Source: Bacillota bacterium
Lineage (GTDB): Bacteria > Bacillota > Clostridia > DSM-8532
Assembly: GCA_023415205.1 (NCBI GenBank)
Contig: JAEZLR010000006.1
Location: 62,001 to 126,000, forward strand
DNA length: 64,000 bases
Direction of reading: 5' to 3'
In this document: in pieces, positions 56,456-64,000 of the stretch
Layout of the letters: each line of letters starts with the position of its first letter
Position numbering within the stretch: position 1 is the first letter of the stretch
Position numbers and translations under genes: made by a program
The notes under the pieces: model-generated
What the model was told of the DNA's origin: nothing
Database searches by the model: none
The model's input: only the letters and a program-made list of their open reading frames with translations

Positions 56456-57892
56456 ATGGCACAGGATAAGAAATTTGTAGAAGCGATTACATCCATGAAC
56501 GAGGACTTTGCCCAATGGTATACCGATATTGTCAAGAAGGCTGACCTTGTCGAGTATGCAAGTGTCAAGGGCTGTATGATTGTTCGGCCCTATGGGTACG
56601 CCATCTGGGAGCTTATTCAGAAGGAGTTGGATAGGCGGTTCAAGGAAACCGGCCACGAAAATGTGTATATGCCCATGTTCATTCCTGAAAGCCTGCTCCA
56701 AAAAGAAAAGGAGCATGTGGAAGGGTTTGCCCCCGAAGTGGCCTGGGTAACCCACGGAGGAAGCGAGAAGCTGGCGGAGAGGCTTTGTGTCCGTCCCACC
56801 TCGGAAACCCTCTTCTGTGATCATTACAAGGATATTGTCCAATCCTACAGGGATCTGCCCAAGCTGTACAACCAATGGTGTTCGGTAGTGCGCTGGGAAA
56901 AGACCACCCGTCCCTTCCTACGCTCGGTGGAGTTCCTCTGGCAGGAAGGTCATACGGTTCATGCCTCGGCTGAGGAGGCCCAAGAAGAAACCCTACGCAT
57001 GCTCAATACCTATGCCTCCTTCTGCGAAGATTTTCTGGCCATTCCCGTTATCAAGGGCCAAAAGACAGAGAAAGAGAAATTTGCAGGAGCCAAGGCCACC
57101 TATACCATTGAAAGCTTGATGCATGATGGAAAGGCGCTTCAGTCCGGCACCTCTCATAACTTTGGTGACGGTTTTGCCCGTGCTTTCGGCATTCAGTTCC
57201 TGGACAAGGAGAATACCCTTAAATATGCCCATCAGACCTCGTGGGGTGTGAGCACCCGTTTGATTGGTGCCATTATCATGGTCCACGGGGACGATTCAGG
57301 ACTGGTTCTGCCTCCGAGGGTGGCACCCATCCAAGTGGTCATCGTTCCTGTCTCCCAGCATGTGGAGGGCGTTTTGGATAAGGCCTATGAGCTTAAAGAG
57401 CGGCTCTCGGGTATTTGCCGCGTGAAAGTGGACGACTCAGACAAGATGCCCGGATGGAAATTCTCCGAATATGAGATGCGGGGTGTTCCCCTCCGCCTTG
57501 AAGTGGGGCCTAAGGATATTCAAAAGAATCAGGTCGTATTGGTCAAGCGCGAAAATCGTGAGAAGCTCTTTGTTTCAATGGATGAGCTGGAAACCCGCAT
57601 CCCTGAGCTGTTGGATGAAATCCAGACCTCCCTTTATAACAAGGCATTGGCTTTGCGTGAGGCCAAGACCTTTAAGGCGACCACTCTGGACGAAATGGAA
57701 TCCCTCTTAAATACCAACCAGGGCTTTATCAAGGCCATGTGGTGCGGGGAGGAAACCTGCGAAAAGGAAGTAAAGGAGAGGATGGCGGCTACCGCTCGGT
57801 GCATTCCCTTCGAGCAGGAAAAGATCAGTGACCATTGCGTCTGTTGTGGAAAGGATGCCAAGCACATGCTTTACTGGGGTAGAGCTTATTAA
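56456..57892 (+). CDS. proS: Prolyl-tRNA synthetase, archaeal/eukaryal type (478 aa)
   Basis: This is a different ProRS, without the INS domain. It begins AQDKKFVEAITSMNEDFAQW and contains YTDIVKKADLVEYASVKGCM, MFIPESLLQKEKEHVEGFAPE, VRPTSETLFCDHY and FLWQEGHTVHAS, all of the archaeal/eukaryal-like class. The C-terminal zinc-type cysteines are CGEETCEKE and CVCCGKD, ending in WGRAY. It starts with CGGAGG after a 14-base gap and must share the T-box. Bacteria carrying both types are known; a tandem under one leader is unusual. Confidence 0.95.
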   Translation: MAQDKKFVEAITSMNEDFAQWYTDIVKKADLVEYASVKGCMIVRPYGYAIWELIQKELDRRFKETGHENVYMPMFIPESLLQKEKEHVEGFAPEVAWVTHGGSEKLAERLCVRPTSETLFCDHYKDIVQSYRDLPKLYNQWCSVVRWEKTTRPFLRSVEFLWQEGHTVHASAEEAQEETLRMLNTYASFCEDFLAIPVIKGQKTEKEKFAGAKATYTIESLMHDGKALQSGTSHNFGDGFARAFGIQFLDKENTLKYAHQTSWGVSTRLIGAIIMVHGDDSGLVLPPRVAPIQVVIVPVSQHVEGVLDKAYELKERLSGICRVKVDDSDKMPGWKFSEYEMRGVPLRLEVGPKDIQKNQVVLVKRENREKLFVSMDELETRIPELLDEIQTSLYNKALALREAKTFKATTLDEMESLLNTNQGFIKAMWCGEETCEKEVKERMAATARCIPFEQEKISDHCVCCGKDAKHMLYWGRAY

Positions 57893-57924
57893 TGTTCTTG
57901 AATTATTTAAATCAATAATATTTA

Positions 57925-57952
57925 TGGGGGAACAGAGTTCCCTCATTTTTTT
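57925..57952 (+). terminator. Terminator of the proS operon
   Basis: TGGGGGAAC (57925-57933) pairs with GTTCCCTCA (57937-57945), one mismatch, and a run of Ts follows. The next 190 bases hold no gene. Confidence 0.85.
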
Positions 57953-58141
57953 ACTTTTATTTCTCCATTAAAACCTAATATGGGTACCCCATGCAGACTT
58001 TTTCCCCATTGTGTTGGCATCCTTTAAATGACATCTCGATGTTAGTATCCCATAAAAAATGGGAATATAAGGACTAGTCATCATCTCATTGATTCGGAGC
58101 GTTATAACTGGACGGAAGTCTGGCAAGAACAGGTGTATTGA

Positions 58142-59311
58142 ATGGGCAGAGAAATTATTTTATGTGTTGACGATGAAGCCATGGTTGTAAATGCTCTTAA
58201 AATAGAGCTGATGCAGGGGCTCTCGACAAGCTGTATTATTGAGACGGCCCAAAGTGGGGAAGAGGCTCTGGAAATTGTGAGGGAGTCCCTGGACAGGGGT
58301 GAACAGATTGTACTGGTCATCTCAGATCAGCGTATGCCTGGAATGACCGGTGAGATCCTCCTTCAGAAGCTCGACAGCATGGTTCCAAAGGCCCTCAAGA
58401 TTTTACTCACAGGCTATACAGATATCGAAGCCGTTCAATATGCAATCAACCACGCAGAATTATATCGATATATACAAAAACCCTGGGATAGGGAAGACCT
58501 GCTTCTCACTGTTCGAGGGGCCCTTGACAAGTATCGCACTCAGATACAGCTTGAAGAGAGCACAAGGCAAATTATCAGAATGAATGAGGAACTGGAAAAG
58601 ACTGTGGAGCTAAGAACCCATCAGTTAAGTGGCGCCATCAGAGAGCTGGAGTCCTTTTCTTATACGGTCTCCCATGACCTTAAATCCCCCTTGAGAACCA
58701 TTGACTATTATGCCAAATTCATTCTTGAAGACTATGAGCAAAGCTTGAATGCAGATGTCGTTAACATGCTCAGAAATATCCGTGTAGTTTGTAACGGAAT
58801 GTTTGACATGATTGACAAGCTACTTCAGTATGCCATTACCACGAAAGCTGAGCCGGAATATACTTTGGTTTCTATGGAGGCGCTTTTTAGTCAAACCTTC
58901 TCAGAGATCATGACGGCGGAAAAAGGACGGAATGTTGAATTCATTTATGATACGCCATTGGCTGAGGTCAAGGGCGATCCCATTCTATTAAAGCAGGTTG
59001 TGTACAACCTTCTATCCAATGCAGTGAAATTCACCCGACATCAGGAAAGGCCTGTCATTCATGTGGGTTGCACCCCCGTTTCTGAGGGCTTTAGTTTTTC
59101 TGTCTCAGATAATGGTGTTGGCTTTAATATGGACTATGCCGGAAAAATATTTGGGCTATTTCAACGAATGCATTCCCGTGATCGGTTTGAGGGATCGGGT
59201 ATAGGATTGGCAACGGTAAAAAAGATTGTTGAGAAACACGGGGGGACAGTCAGTATTCACAGCGAAGAGGGACGGGGAACTCATGTGAGTTTTACACTAC
59301 CGTTCCCTTAA
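58142..59311 (+). CDS. Receiver-histidine kinase hybrid (389 aa)
   Basis: An N-terminal receiver (acidic Asp10/Asp11, phospho-Asp62 in VISDQRMPG, and the KPWDREDLL end typical of RpfG-like receivers) is followed by a coiled coil, HisKA with His178 in YTVSHDLKSP, and a HATPase domain (NLLSNAVKFT, SVSDNGVGF, GSGIGLATVKKIVEKHGG). It is cytosolic, without membrane helices. The order receiver then kinase means its kinase output depends on phosphorylation by another kinase. It opens a signalling gene block. The start has CAGGTG upstream. Confidence 0.92.
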   Translation: MGREIILCVDDEAMVVNALKIELMQGLSTSCIIETAQSGEEALEIVRESLDRGEQIVLVISDQRMPGMTGEILLQKLDSMVPKALKILLTGYTDIEAVQYAINHAELYRYIQKPWDREDLLLTVRGALDKYRTQIQLEESTRQIIRMNEELEKTVELRTHQLSGAIRELESFSYTVSHDLKSPLRTIDYYAKFILEDYEQSLNADVVNMLRNIRVVCNGMFDMIDKLLQYAITTKAEPEYTLVSMEALFSQTFSEIMTAEKGRNVEFIYDTPLAEVKGDPILLKQVVYNLLSNAVKFTRHQERPVIHVGCTPVSEGFSFSVSDNGVGFNMDYAGKIFGLFQRMHSRDRFEGSGIGLATVKKIVEKHGGTVSIHSEEGRGTHVSFTLPFP

Positions 59312-59327
59312 GAAGGGAGACAGCCGG

Positions 59328-60209
59328 ATGAACAAGCCTGTTTCACATATTTTACTGGGTGCCATCCTCCTTCTGGGGATGATTTTCTCTTTTATACTCT
59401 ATATCGACGAACAATTCAAAATAAAGCCAACGGTTATTATTGAGGAGCTCGAAGCTCCGGGACAAACTAAACAGCCTCCCCAGGCCACGCCCGGAGAGGA
59501 AGGGAAGATATTGGCCGCACTTTATAACAGCGGTTATCTCTATCATGAGGGCATTGATGAAGGAATCAACAAGGATGTTTTAGAAGAATTGGCCCGAAGG
59601 ATGGGTATGAATCTGGAGCTATACGTTATGCCCCGGGCCAGAATCGACAATATGCTCAAGGAAGGAACCCTTCATATGAGTGTCTCTGCGGTAGAGACCC
59701 CGGAACGGGCACGATACGCCTGGTATGTCCCCTATTTTGCGCAAAAAAATGATGTGTTAATCCGAAGCGAGGCCGGCATCATCAATGAAGAGGGTCTGCT
59801 TCATCGGAGGGACATCAGGGTGGGAATAATTAGGGGATATTACTATGGAGAGCATTATATGGCGCTCATAGAAAAACTAAAGGCTAAAAACAGGGTGGTG
59901 GAGGCCAAGGACACTGAAGCCCTTTACCAGATGCTAAAGGAAAACTGGATTCAGGTAACCTTTAATATTGCCTCCAGCTACCGTTACTACTTTAAGACCA
60001 TGGACATTGAGAATATCAGCGCATTGGACTGGGCCCCCGGGGAGGCCCCCCTTATAAGATGTCTGTCCTTAAGCAAGAAGTACTTTGACCAAGAGGATGT
60101 GGAGCGTTTTACCCGGATCATTAATGAGATGAGAAATGATGGCACGCTTCATAACATATTTCTACGTTATCTGAGTGAGGAAGAAGCTCAAAGGATGTGT
60201 GATTTTTGA
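59328..60209 (+). CDS. Extracellular solute-binding protein, family 3-like (293 aa)
   Basis: A hydrophobic segment (HILLGAILLLGMIFSFILYI) is an uncleaved signal or membrane anchor. A proline-rich linker leads to a periplasmic-binding fold of the SBP_bac_3 type: LAALYNSGYLYHEGIDEGINK, LEELARRMGMNLELYVM, MLKEGTLHMSVSA and PYFAQKNDVLIRSE. No ABC permease is nearby. With the PAS kinase next door it likely acts as a ligand sensor, handing a signal across. Stop and next start overlap (TGATG). Confidence 0.85.
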   Translation: MNKPVSHILLGAILLLGMIFSFILYIDEQFKIKPTVIIEELEAPGQTKQPPQATPGEEGKILAALYNSGYLYHEGIDEGINKDVLEELARRMGMNLELYVMPRARIDNMLKEGTLHMSVSAVETPERARYAWYVPYFAQKNDVLIRSEAGIINEEGLLHRRDIRVGIIRGYYYGEHYMALIEKLKAKNRVVEAKDTEALYQMLKENWIQVTFNIASSYRYYFKTMDIENISALDWAPGEAPLIRCLSLSKKYFDQEDVERFTRIINEMRNDGTLHNIFLRYLSEEEAQRMCDF

Positions 60210-62401
60210 TGGCTTGGAGAGCCAAGGAAAAGGGCCATGAATTAAAAAAACCGAGTCTTGCCTGGAAGCTATCTGGGCTTGTGGCTATGACGGTTCTTTT
60301 GGTGTATATCCCCATCATTTTTTTGGGGGCCCTAAGCAATTTGAACCAGGTAAAAAAGAATCTGGAGCAATACAAGCAATCTCTTGAGATACGCATCCAG
60401 GCTTCCTTTGAACCCGCTGTTTGGAATTATGATATTGATACCCTCAAAAAGCTGATCACTGTAGAATTAAGGGACAGAAATCTGGCCTCTCTTAAAATAA
60501 GCTCGGGGGAAAGAACACTCATTTGGCTGACCGCCAAGGGTGGGCACATAATGAATGAGGTTCAGGAGCCCACCGGTCCCTATATTGATAAGCGGATTGT
60601 TCCCATCACACGGTTTGATGAAAGAGATCAGGTGATTGCCTATGCTACCGTTTGGTTTGACCATAGGGAGAGCCGGAATCAGTTGATTGGCGATATTGGT
60701 TCGATGGTTCTGAATACGGGCATCATCCTCCTGATGATCGCACTGGCTGTGAATTTTTCGACCTATATTAAATTGGTGCAGCCCCTGGAGTCCATACGGA
60801 AAAGCATGATTGAGGGAGGACAAACGTCCCATAACACGGCTCGGAAAAAATTATTGGAAACCAGCTTTGATAAATCCTTTACCGAAATCCGTAACATGGC
60901 CGCGGACTTGGAGCATATGTTCCAGGAAATCGATTCTGCCTATGAGAAAATTAAGGCCAGCGAAACACTTTTCAGGGCTATTTTCCTGCAGGCCGGAGTG
61001 GGTGTTGCCCAAATCAATTATGATGATGGCCGTTACCTTTTAGTTAACCAATGCTTTTGCGATATCGTGGGATTCAGTGAAGAAGAGTTGAAAGACATGA
61101 CCTGTATGGATATCACCTTTAAGGAGGATATTCCTCTTCAATATGAAAAGATGAAGGAATTCATCTATGGAAACAAGCAAAGCCTCACTTTTGAAAAGCG
61201 TTTTGTCAGCAAGGAGGGGAGATTGGTTTGGACGGAGGTAACCGTTTCACCCCTTTGGTCAGAGGGTGAAAAGCCCTCTGCTCAGATCATGGTCATCCAG
61301 GACATCACCGCCAGAAAATTGGCCGAGCAAGAAATCATAAAGCTCAATGATGAATTGGAAGCCAAGGTTGCAGCGCGAACCAACGAATTGGAGGAAGCCA
61401 ACTGCGAACTGGAATCCACTATAGAGGATCTCAAAACCGCTCAATCTCAGCTTATCAACCATGAAAAAATGGCTATTTTAGGCCAGCTTGTTTCAGGTAT
61501 CGCTCACGAACTCAATACACCCCTGGGCGTCATCAACTCGGCGGGGGGGATTCTGGAAAAAGTCATCAGGGAAGATATTCAAAGTGTTATCGATTTTTGT
61601 GCTTCGGCTCCGGATACGGCCCTAAGGGTCTATGGAGAGCTTGTGAAAAGGGGTCTGTCCGATACCGATTATAAGGACCTGCCTTTGAAAAGAAGAATAA
61701 AAAAGAGATATTATACTACCCTGGAGGAGCACCGGCTTGAGATTCCCGACGAAATAGTTGAGCGCTTGGTGGAAATTGGCTATGACGGTGAACCCCAACA
61801 ATTTGCCGATTTATTGAATACTTCCGGTGCACTCGGGGCCATCCGGGCTGCTTATACCATCACTGTACTTCAAAGAACAGCCGAAATGGTGAGAGTGTCA
61901 GCAGAAAAGGCCTCCAAGGTGATCATGGCTCTCAAAATATACTCTCATAATGATGCCAACCGGCAGCTTGTTTCCTACGATGTCATTAAGGATATTGAGG
62001 TTGTCCTGACGCTGTACTATAACCAGATTAAGTATGCTGTTGAAATCCAGAAGAATTATGAAGAGGTGCCTCCGGTAATCTGCTTCCCTGACAAGCTCCA
62101 TCAGGTGTGGGTAAATATTATTAATAATGCCCTGCAGGCTATGAACAATAAGGGAAAACTCAGCATCTCAGTAGTCAAGGTTTTAGATAAGGTCAGGGTG
62201 TCCATTACCGATAATGGTCCGGGTATTCCCCAAGCCATTATCGATAAGATTTTTGAGCCGTTCTTTACAACAAAAAAGCTTGGAGAAGGCACCGGATTAG
62301 GCCTGGATATTGCCAAGAGAATTGTGGATGAAATAGGAGGAGAAATTACTGTCCAATCACAACCGGGTGAAACGACGTTCCATATTCTTCTCAATACATA
62401 A
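60209..62401 (+). CDS. PAS-containing sensor histidine kinase with enlarged DHp region (730 aa)
   Basis: Two membrane helices (about residues 18-38 and 167-187) frame an external sensor domain. A HAMP-like helix and a PAS domain (YLLVNQCFCDIVGFSEEEL, QDITARKLAEQEI) follow, then a long coiled coil. The H box is GIAHELNTPLGV with His433; the N box is IINNALQAM near residue 640, and G1/G2 are DNGPGIP and GEGTGLGLDIAKR. The gap between them is about 207 residues, near twice the usual. It overlaps the binding protein and precedes an AraC-type regulator. Confidence 0.9.
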   Translation: MAWRAKEKGHELKKPSLAWKLSGLVAMTVLLVYIPIIFLGALSNLNQVKKNLEQYKQSLEIRIQASFEPAVWNYDIDTLKKLITVELRDRNLASLKISSGERTLIWLTAKGGHIMNEVQEPTGPYIDKRIVPITRFDERDQVIAYATVWFDHRESRNQLIGDIGSMVLNTGIILLMIALAVNFSTYIKLVQPLESIRKSMIEGGQTSHNTARKKLLETSFDKSFTEIRNMAADLEHMFQEIDSAYEKIKASETLFRAIFLQAGVGVAQINYDDGRYLLVNQCFCDIVGFSEEELKDMTCMDITFKEDIPLQYEKMKEFIYGNKQSLTFEKRFVSKEGRLVWTEVTVSPLWSEGEKPSAQIMVIQDITARKLAEQEIIKLNDELEAKVAARTNELEEANCELESTIEDLKTAQSQLINHEKMAILGQLVSGIAHELNTPLGVINSAGGILEKVIREDIQSVIDFCASAPDTALRVYGELVKRGLSDTDYKDLPLKRRIKKRYYTTLEEHRLEIPDEIVERLVEIGYDGEPQQFADLLNTSGALGAIRAAYTITVLQRTAEMVRVSAEKASKVIMALKIYSHNDANRQLVSYDVIKDIEVVLTLYYNQIKYAVEIQKNYEEVPPVICFPDKLHQVWVNIINNALQAMNNKGKLSISVVKVLDKVRVSITDNGPGIPQAIIDKIFEPFFTTKKLGEGTGLGLDIAKRIVDEIGGEITVQSQPGETTFHILLNT

Positions 62402-62413
62402 AGGGGTGAACCT

Positions 62414-63505
62414 TTGTATACTGTTTTAATAGTGGATGACCATGAGGTTTTACGCTATGATTTGAAAAGAATGAAAATATGGGGAGAGGCGACGGGCTTT
62501 ATCATCAAGGCAGAGGCTGAAAACGGGCTGGAGGCACTGAAATTGCTGAGGAGCGCGCCCTTCGACCTTGTGATAACAGACATCCGCATGCCTGTAATGG
62601 ATGGGCTTGAATTATTAAAGGCTGTTTCCTCTGAAAGGCTTAATACTTGTGTTGTGCTTTTAAGTGATTTTACCGAATATACATATGCACGTGAAGGGTT
62701 GCTGCATGGCGCTTTTGATTACCTGGGAAAGCCTGTGAACCATCAAAGCCTTACCGAACTACTCAAGCGGGTGGGCAAATTTCTTGATGAAAAAAAGGCT
62801 GAAAAAGAAAAAATCAGACAGCTTCAAGGCTTAGCGGAAGAAGCCTTTTCGCCGTCCCAAGATATTGAAAAAGTGGTCACCCTTTTATGTAATGGCCAGA
62901 ATGAGGCCTTTGAGGCCTTCGTCAACCTTATTACCCTGGTGGGCTCAGCCTTGAATGAAGATGTGGGCAGAGCTGTCATTATTATTAAAAACACTATTGA
63001 GACCATATTTTCACAGGTTATGGAAACCCATGGTTGGATGGTTCATTATATTGATCCCACGCCATACAAGCAACTAGATATACTCCAGGATATGGGGTGG
63101 CAAACTTTTAAGGCCGATTTAGTGAGATCCTTTAGAGAATTTCTTGTTTACATGAAAAAATTTATTATCTGGAAACCCGGTGGAGGTTCTGTAAAAACTG
63201 CCTGCCTTGAGGTGCTGAACCATATTGAGGAGGATATTTCCGTTAAGCTTATAGCAGAAAAGCTCTTTATCAGTAAAGCGTATCTCAGTGAGCTTTTTAA
63301 ACAGTCCACAGGCATCTCTCTTTTGGAGTACATCACCAGGATAAAGGTTGAGCGGGCCAAGTACCTATTGATCTCAACCCCCCTTAAGAACTATGAGGTG
63401 GCTGATCGTTTAGGCTTTAAGGATCATGAGTATTTCAGCAAGATATTCAAAAAGGTGACCGGAATTACTCCCCATGAGTTTAGAAGAGAAAAACCCATAG
63501 TCTGA
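62414..63505 (+). CDS. Response regulator with AraC-type DNA-binding domain (363 aa)
   Basis: An N-terminal receiver has Asp8/Asp9 and phospho-Asp56 (VITDIRMPVMDG). A middle region of about 150 residues is helical. The C-terminal two HTH motifs are AraC family: DISVKLIAEKLFISKAYLSE and ADRLGFKDHEYFSKIFKKVT. YesN-like regulators of this kind control transport genes. TTG at 62414 has AAGGGGTGA upstream. It is probably the partner of the kinase before it. Targets are not visible in the window. Confidence 0.92.
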   Translation: MYTVLIVDDHEVLRYDLKRMKIWGEATGFIIKAEAENGLEALKLLRSAPFDLVITDIRMPVMDGLELLKAVSSERLNTCVVLLSDFTEYTYAREGLLHGAFDYLGKPVNHQSLTELLKRVGKFLDEKKAEKEKIRQLQGLAEEAFSPSQDIEKVVTLLCNGQNEAFEAFVNLITLVGSALNEDVGRAVIIIKNTIETIFSQVMETHGWMVHYIDPTPYKQLDILQDMGWQTFKADLVRSFREFLVYMKKFIIWKPGGGSVKTACLEVLNHIEEDISVKLIAEKLFISKAYLSELFKQSTGISLLEYITRIKVERAKYLLISTPLKNYEVADRLGFKDHEYFSKIFKKVTGITPHEFRREKPIV

Positions 63506-63621
63506 CATTTTTCGGGGTTAACCACCCATATTTTTCATCCCCTTGAAAATGGTAATGATGTAAGATGTAAGTCGATACCATTGACAAGAGCCGCTAGGTT
63601 CCTGGAAGTAAGGGTGAAGAA

Positions 63622-64000
63622 ATGTCAGATTTGATTAATTGGTTCCATCAGATAAAAGAGAAGACAACACATTATTTTTATGGACATGACAAATTAACAG
63701 GTTTGCTGGATAGAGTCCAGCTCATGAGGGATTTAAAAAGGATGACCAGAAATCAGCGTATGGCTGTCGTCCTTGTGGATATTGATCACTTCAGACTAAT
63801 CAATGACAGCATGGGCCATGGCTTTGGAGATCAACTCCTCAAAGCCGCCGGGCACAGATTCAGGGAGCCCATTGCTCAAGGTAAAGCTTACCGGCTGGGG
63901 GGTGATGAGTTTGCCGCATTTCTCACCCTCAACAATATGCAGCAAATAGCCGCGTACTTGGAGGCGCTTCAGGAAAGCTTTAAAAAGACCTTTTTCATCG
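63622..64000 (+). CDS. GGDEF domain protein (diguanylate cyclase-like), 3' truncated by window edge
   Basis: From ATG 63622 (AAGGGTGAAG upstream) an open frame runs to the window end. After HYFYGHDKLTGLLDRVQL it shows VVLVDIDHFRLINDSMGHGF and the active-site RLGGDEFAAFL, both intact, so it should make c-di-GMP. The N terminus is short and has no receiver or membrane helix; other domains may follow beyond the window. It lies 116 bases after the AraC regulator and ends the signalling block. Confidence 0.88.
   Translation, partial: MSDLINWFHQIKEKTTHYFYGHDKLTGLLDRVQLMRDLKRMTRNQRMAVVLVDIDHFRLINDSMGHGFGDQLLKAAGHRFREPIAQGKAYRLGGDEFAAFLTLNNMQQIAAYLEALQESFKKTFFI

Noticed and set aside
1..64000. CRISPR arrays, insertion sequences, prophage or rRNA
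   Set aside because: No regularly spaced repeats, transposase or phage motifs, or rRNA sequence were seen on either strand.

Overview
The window reads as a chromosomal segment of an anaerobic, low-to-mid GC Firmicute of the class Clostridia. The evidence is consensus sigma-A promoters, GGAGG-type ribosome binding sites, a T-box leader, a ZTP (pfl) riboswitch, pyruvate formate-lyase, a CsaB-type pyruvyl transferase, a dockerin-like surface protein, DUF4489 proteins, a PyrK/PyrD type 1B dihydroorotate dehydrogenase and an [FeFe]-hydrogenase-like redox cluster. I cannot assign a genus. No phage, transposase, CRISPR array or rRNA is seen; one tRNA-Gly is present.

Layout. 1-3,000: the 3' end of a PQQ-propeller protein, a decayed Na+/H+ antiporter remnant and two DUF4489 genes. 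3,060-7,200: an orphan operator-like palindrome, an alpha/beta hydrolase, and a copper operon (copA, an unlisted 25-residue membrane peptide, csoR) with a CsoR operator upstream. 7,290-9,774: two PLP enzymes of sulfur amino acid metabolism. 9,886-15,232: a lone receiver protein, a cupin, an MFS carrier, the c-di-AMP receptor DarA, an RluA-type pseudouridine synthase and a VanW protein. 15,372-20,538: a NUDIX enzyme, a coiled-coil protein overlapping nnr, alr, a mazF with no antitoxin gene, and a conserved exported protein. 20,687-28,385: a membrane-anchored flavoprotein with an SLH-like tail, then a reverse-strand acyl-CoA ligase / PHP / glycosyltransferase-CsaB fusion / TagA group that looks like secondary cell-wall polymer assembly. 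28,519-31,750: pflB-pflA under a ZTP riboswitch. 31,864-36,577: a PP2C-like/LysM transmembrane protein, a dockerin-like secreted protein, ApgM, an OadG-like protein and a DUF1858 protein. 36,697-39,943: a five-gene module (DRTGG, anti-sigma-type ATPase, sensory-type [FeFe]-hydrogenase, DRTGG, PHP). 40,118-46,928: a GNAT fragment, pyrK-pyrD-pyrE and three RNA/other methyltransferase or pseudouridine synthase genes. 47,061-51,217: a CBM25-like protein with a basic tail, tRNA-Gly, nadE, rlmA and a second DUF1858 gene. 51,274-54,150: a LolD/FtsX-type ABC transporter. 54,430-57,892: one T-box leader driving two different prolyl-tRNA synthetases in tandem. 58,142-64,000: a signalling block (REC-histidine kinase, solute-binding protein, PAS histidine kinase, AraC-type response regulator, GGDEF protein cut by the window end).

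How it fits together. Much of the window is housekeeping (NAD repair and synthesis, pyrimidines, D-alanine, rRNA modification, tRNA charging) mixed with fermentation genes and surface genes. CsaB-type pyruvylation of a wall polymer and the SLH-like tail of the neighbouring flavoprotein are a plausible functional pair. The items that look least ordinary are the sensory hydrogenase module, the tandem ProRS genes under one T-box, the solitary mazF, the PP2C-LysM protein, the CBM25/basic-tail protein, and the small membrane peptide in the copper operon. All functions are inferred from motifs and context read by eye; no database search was run.
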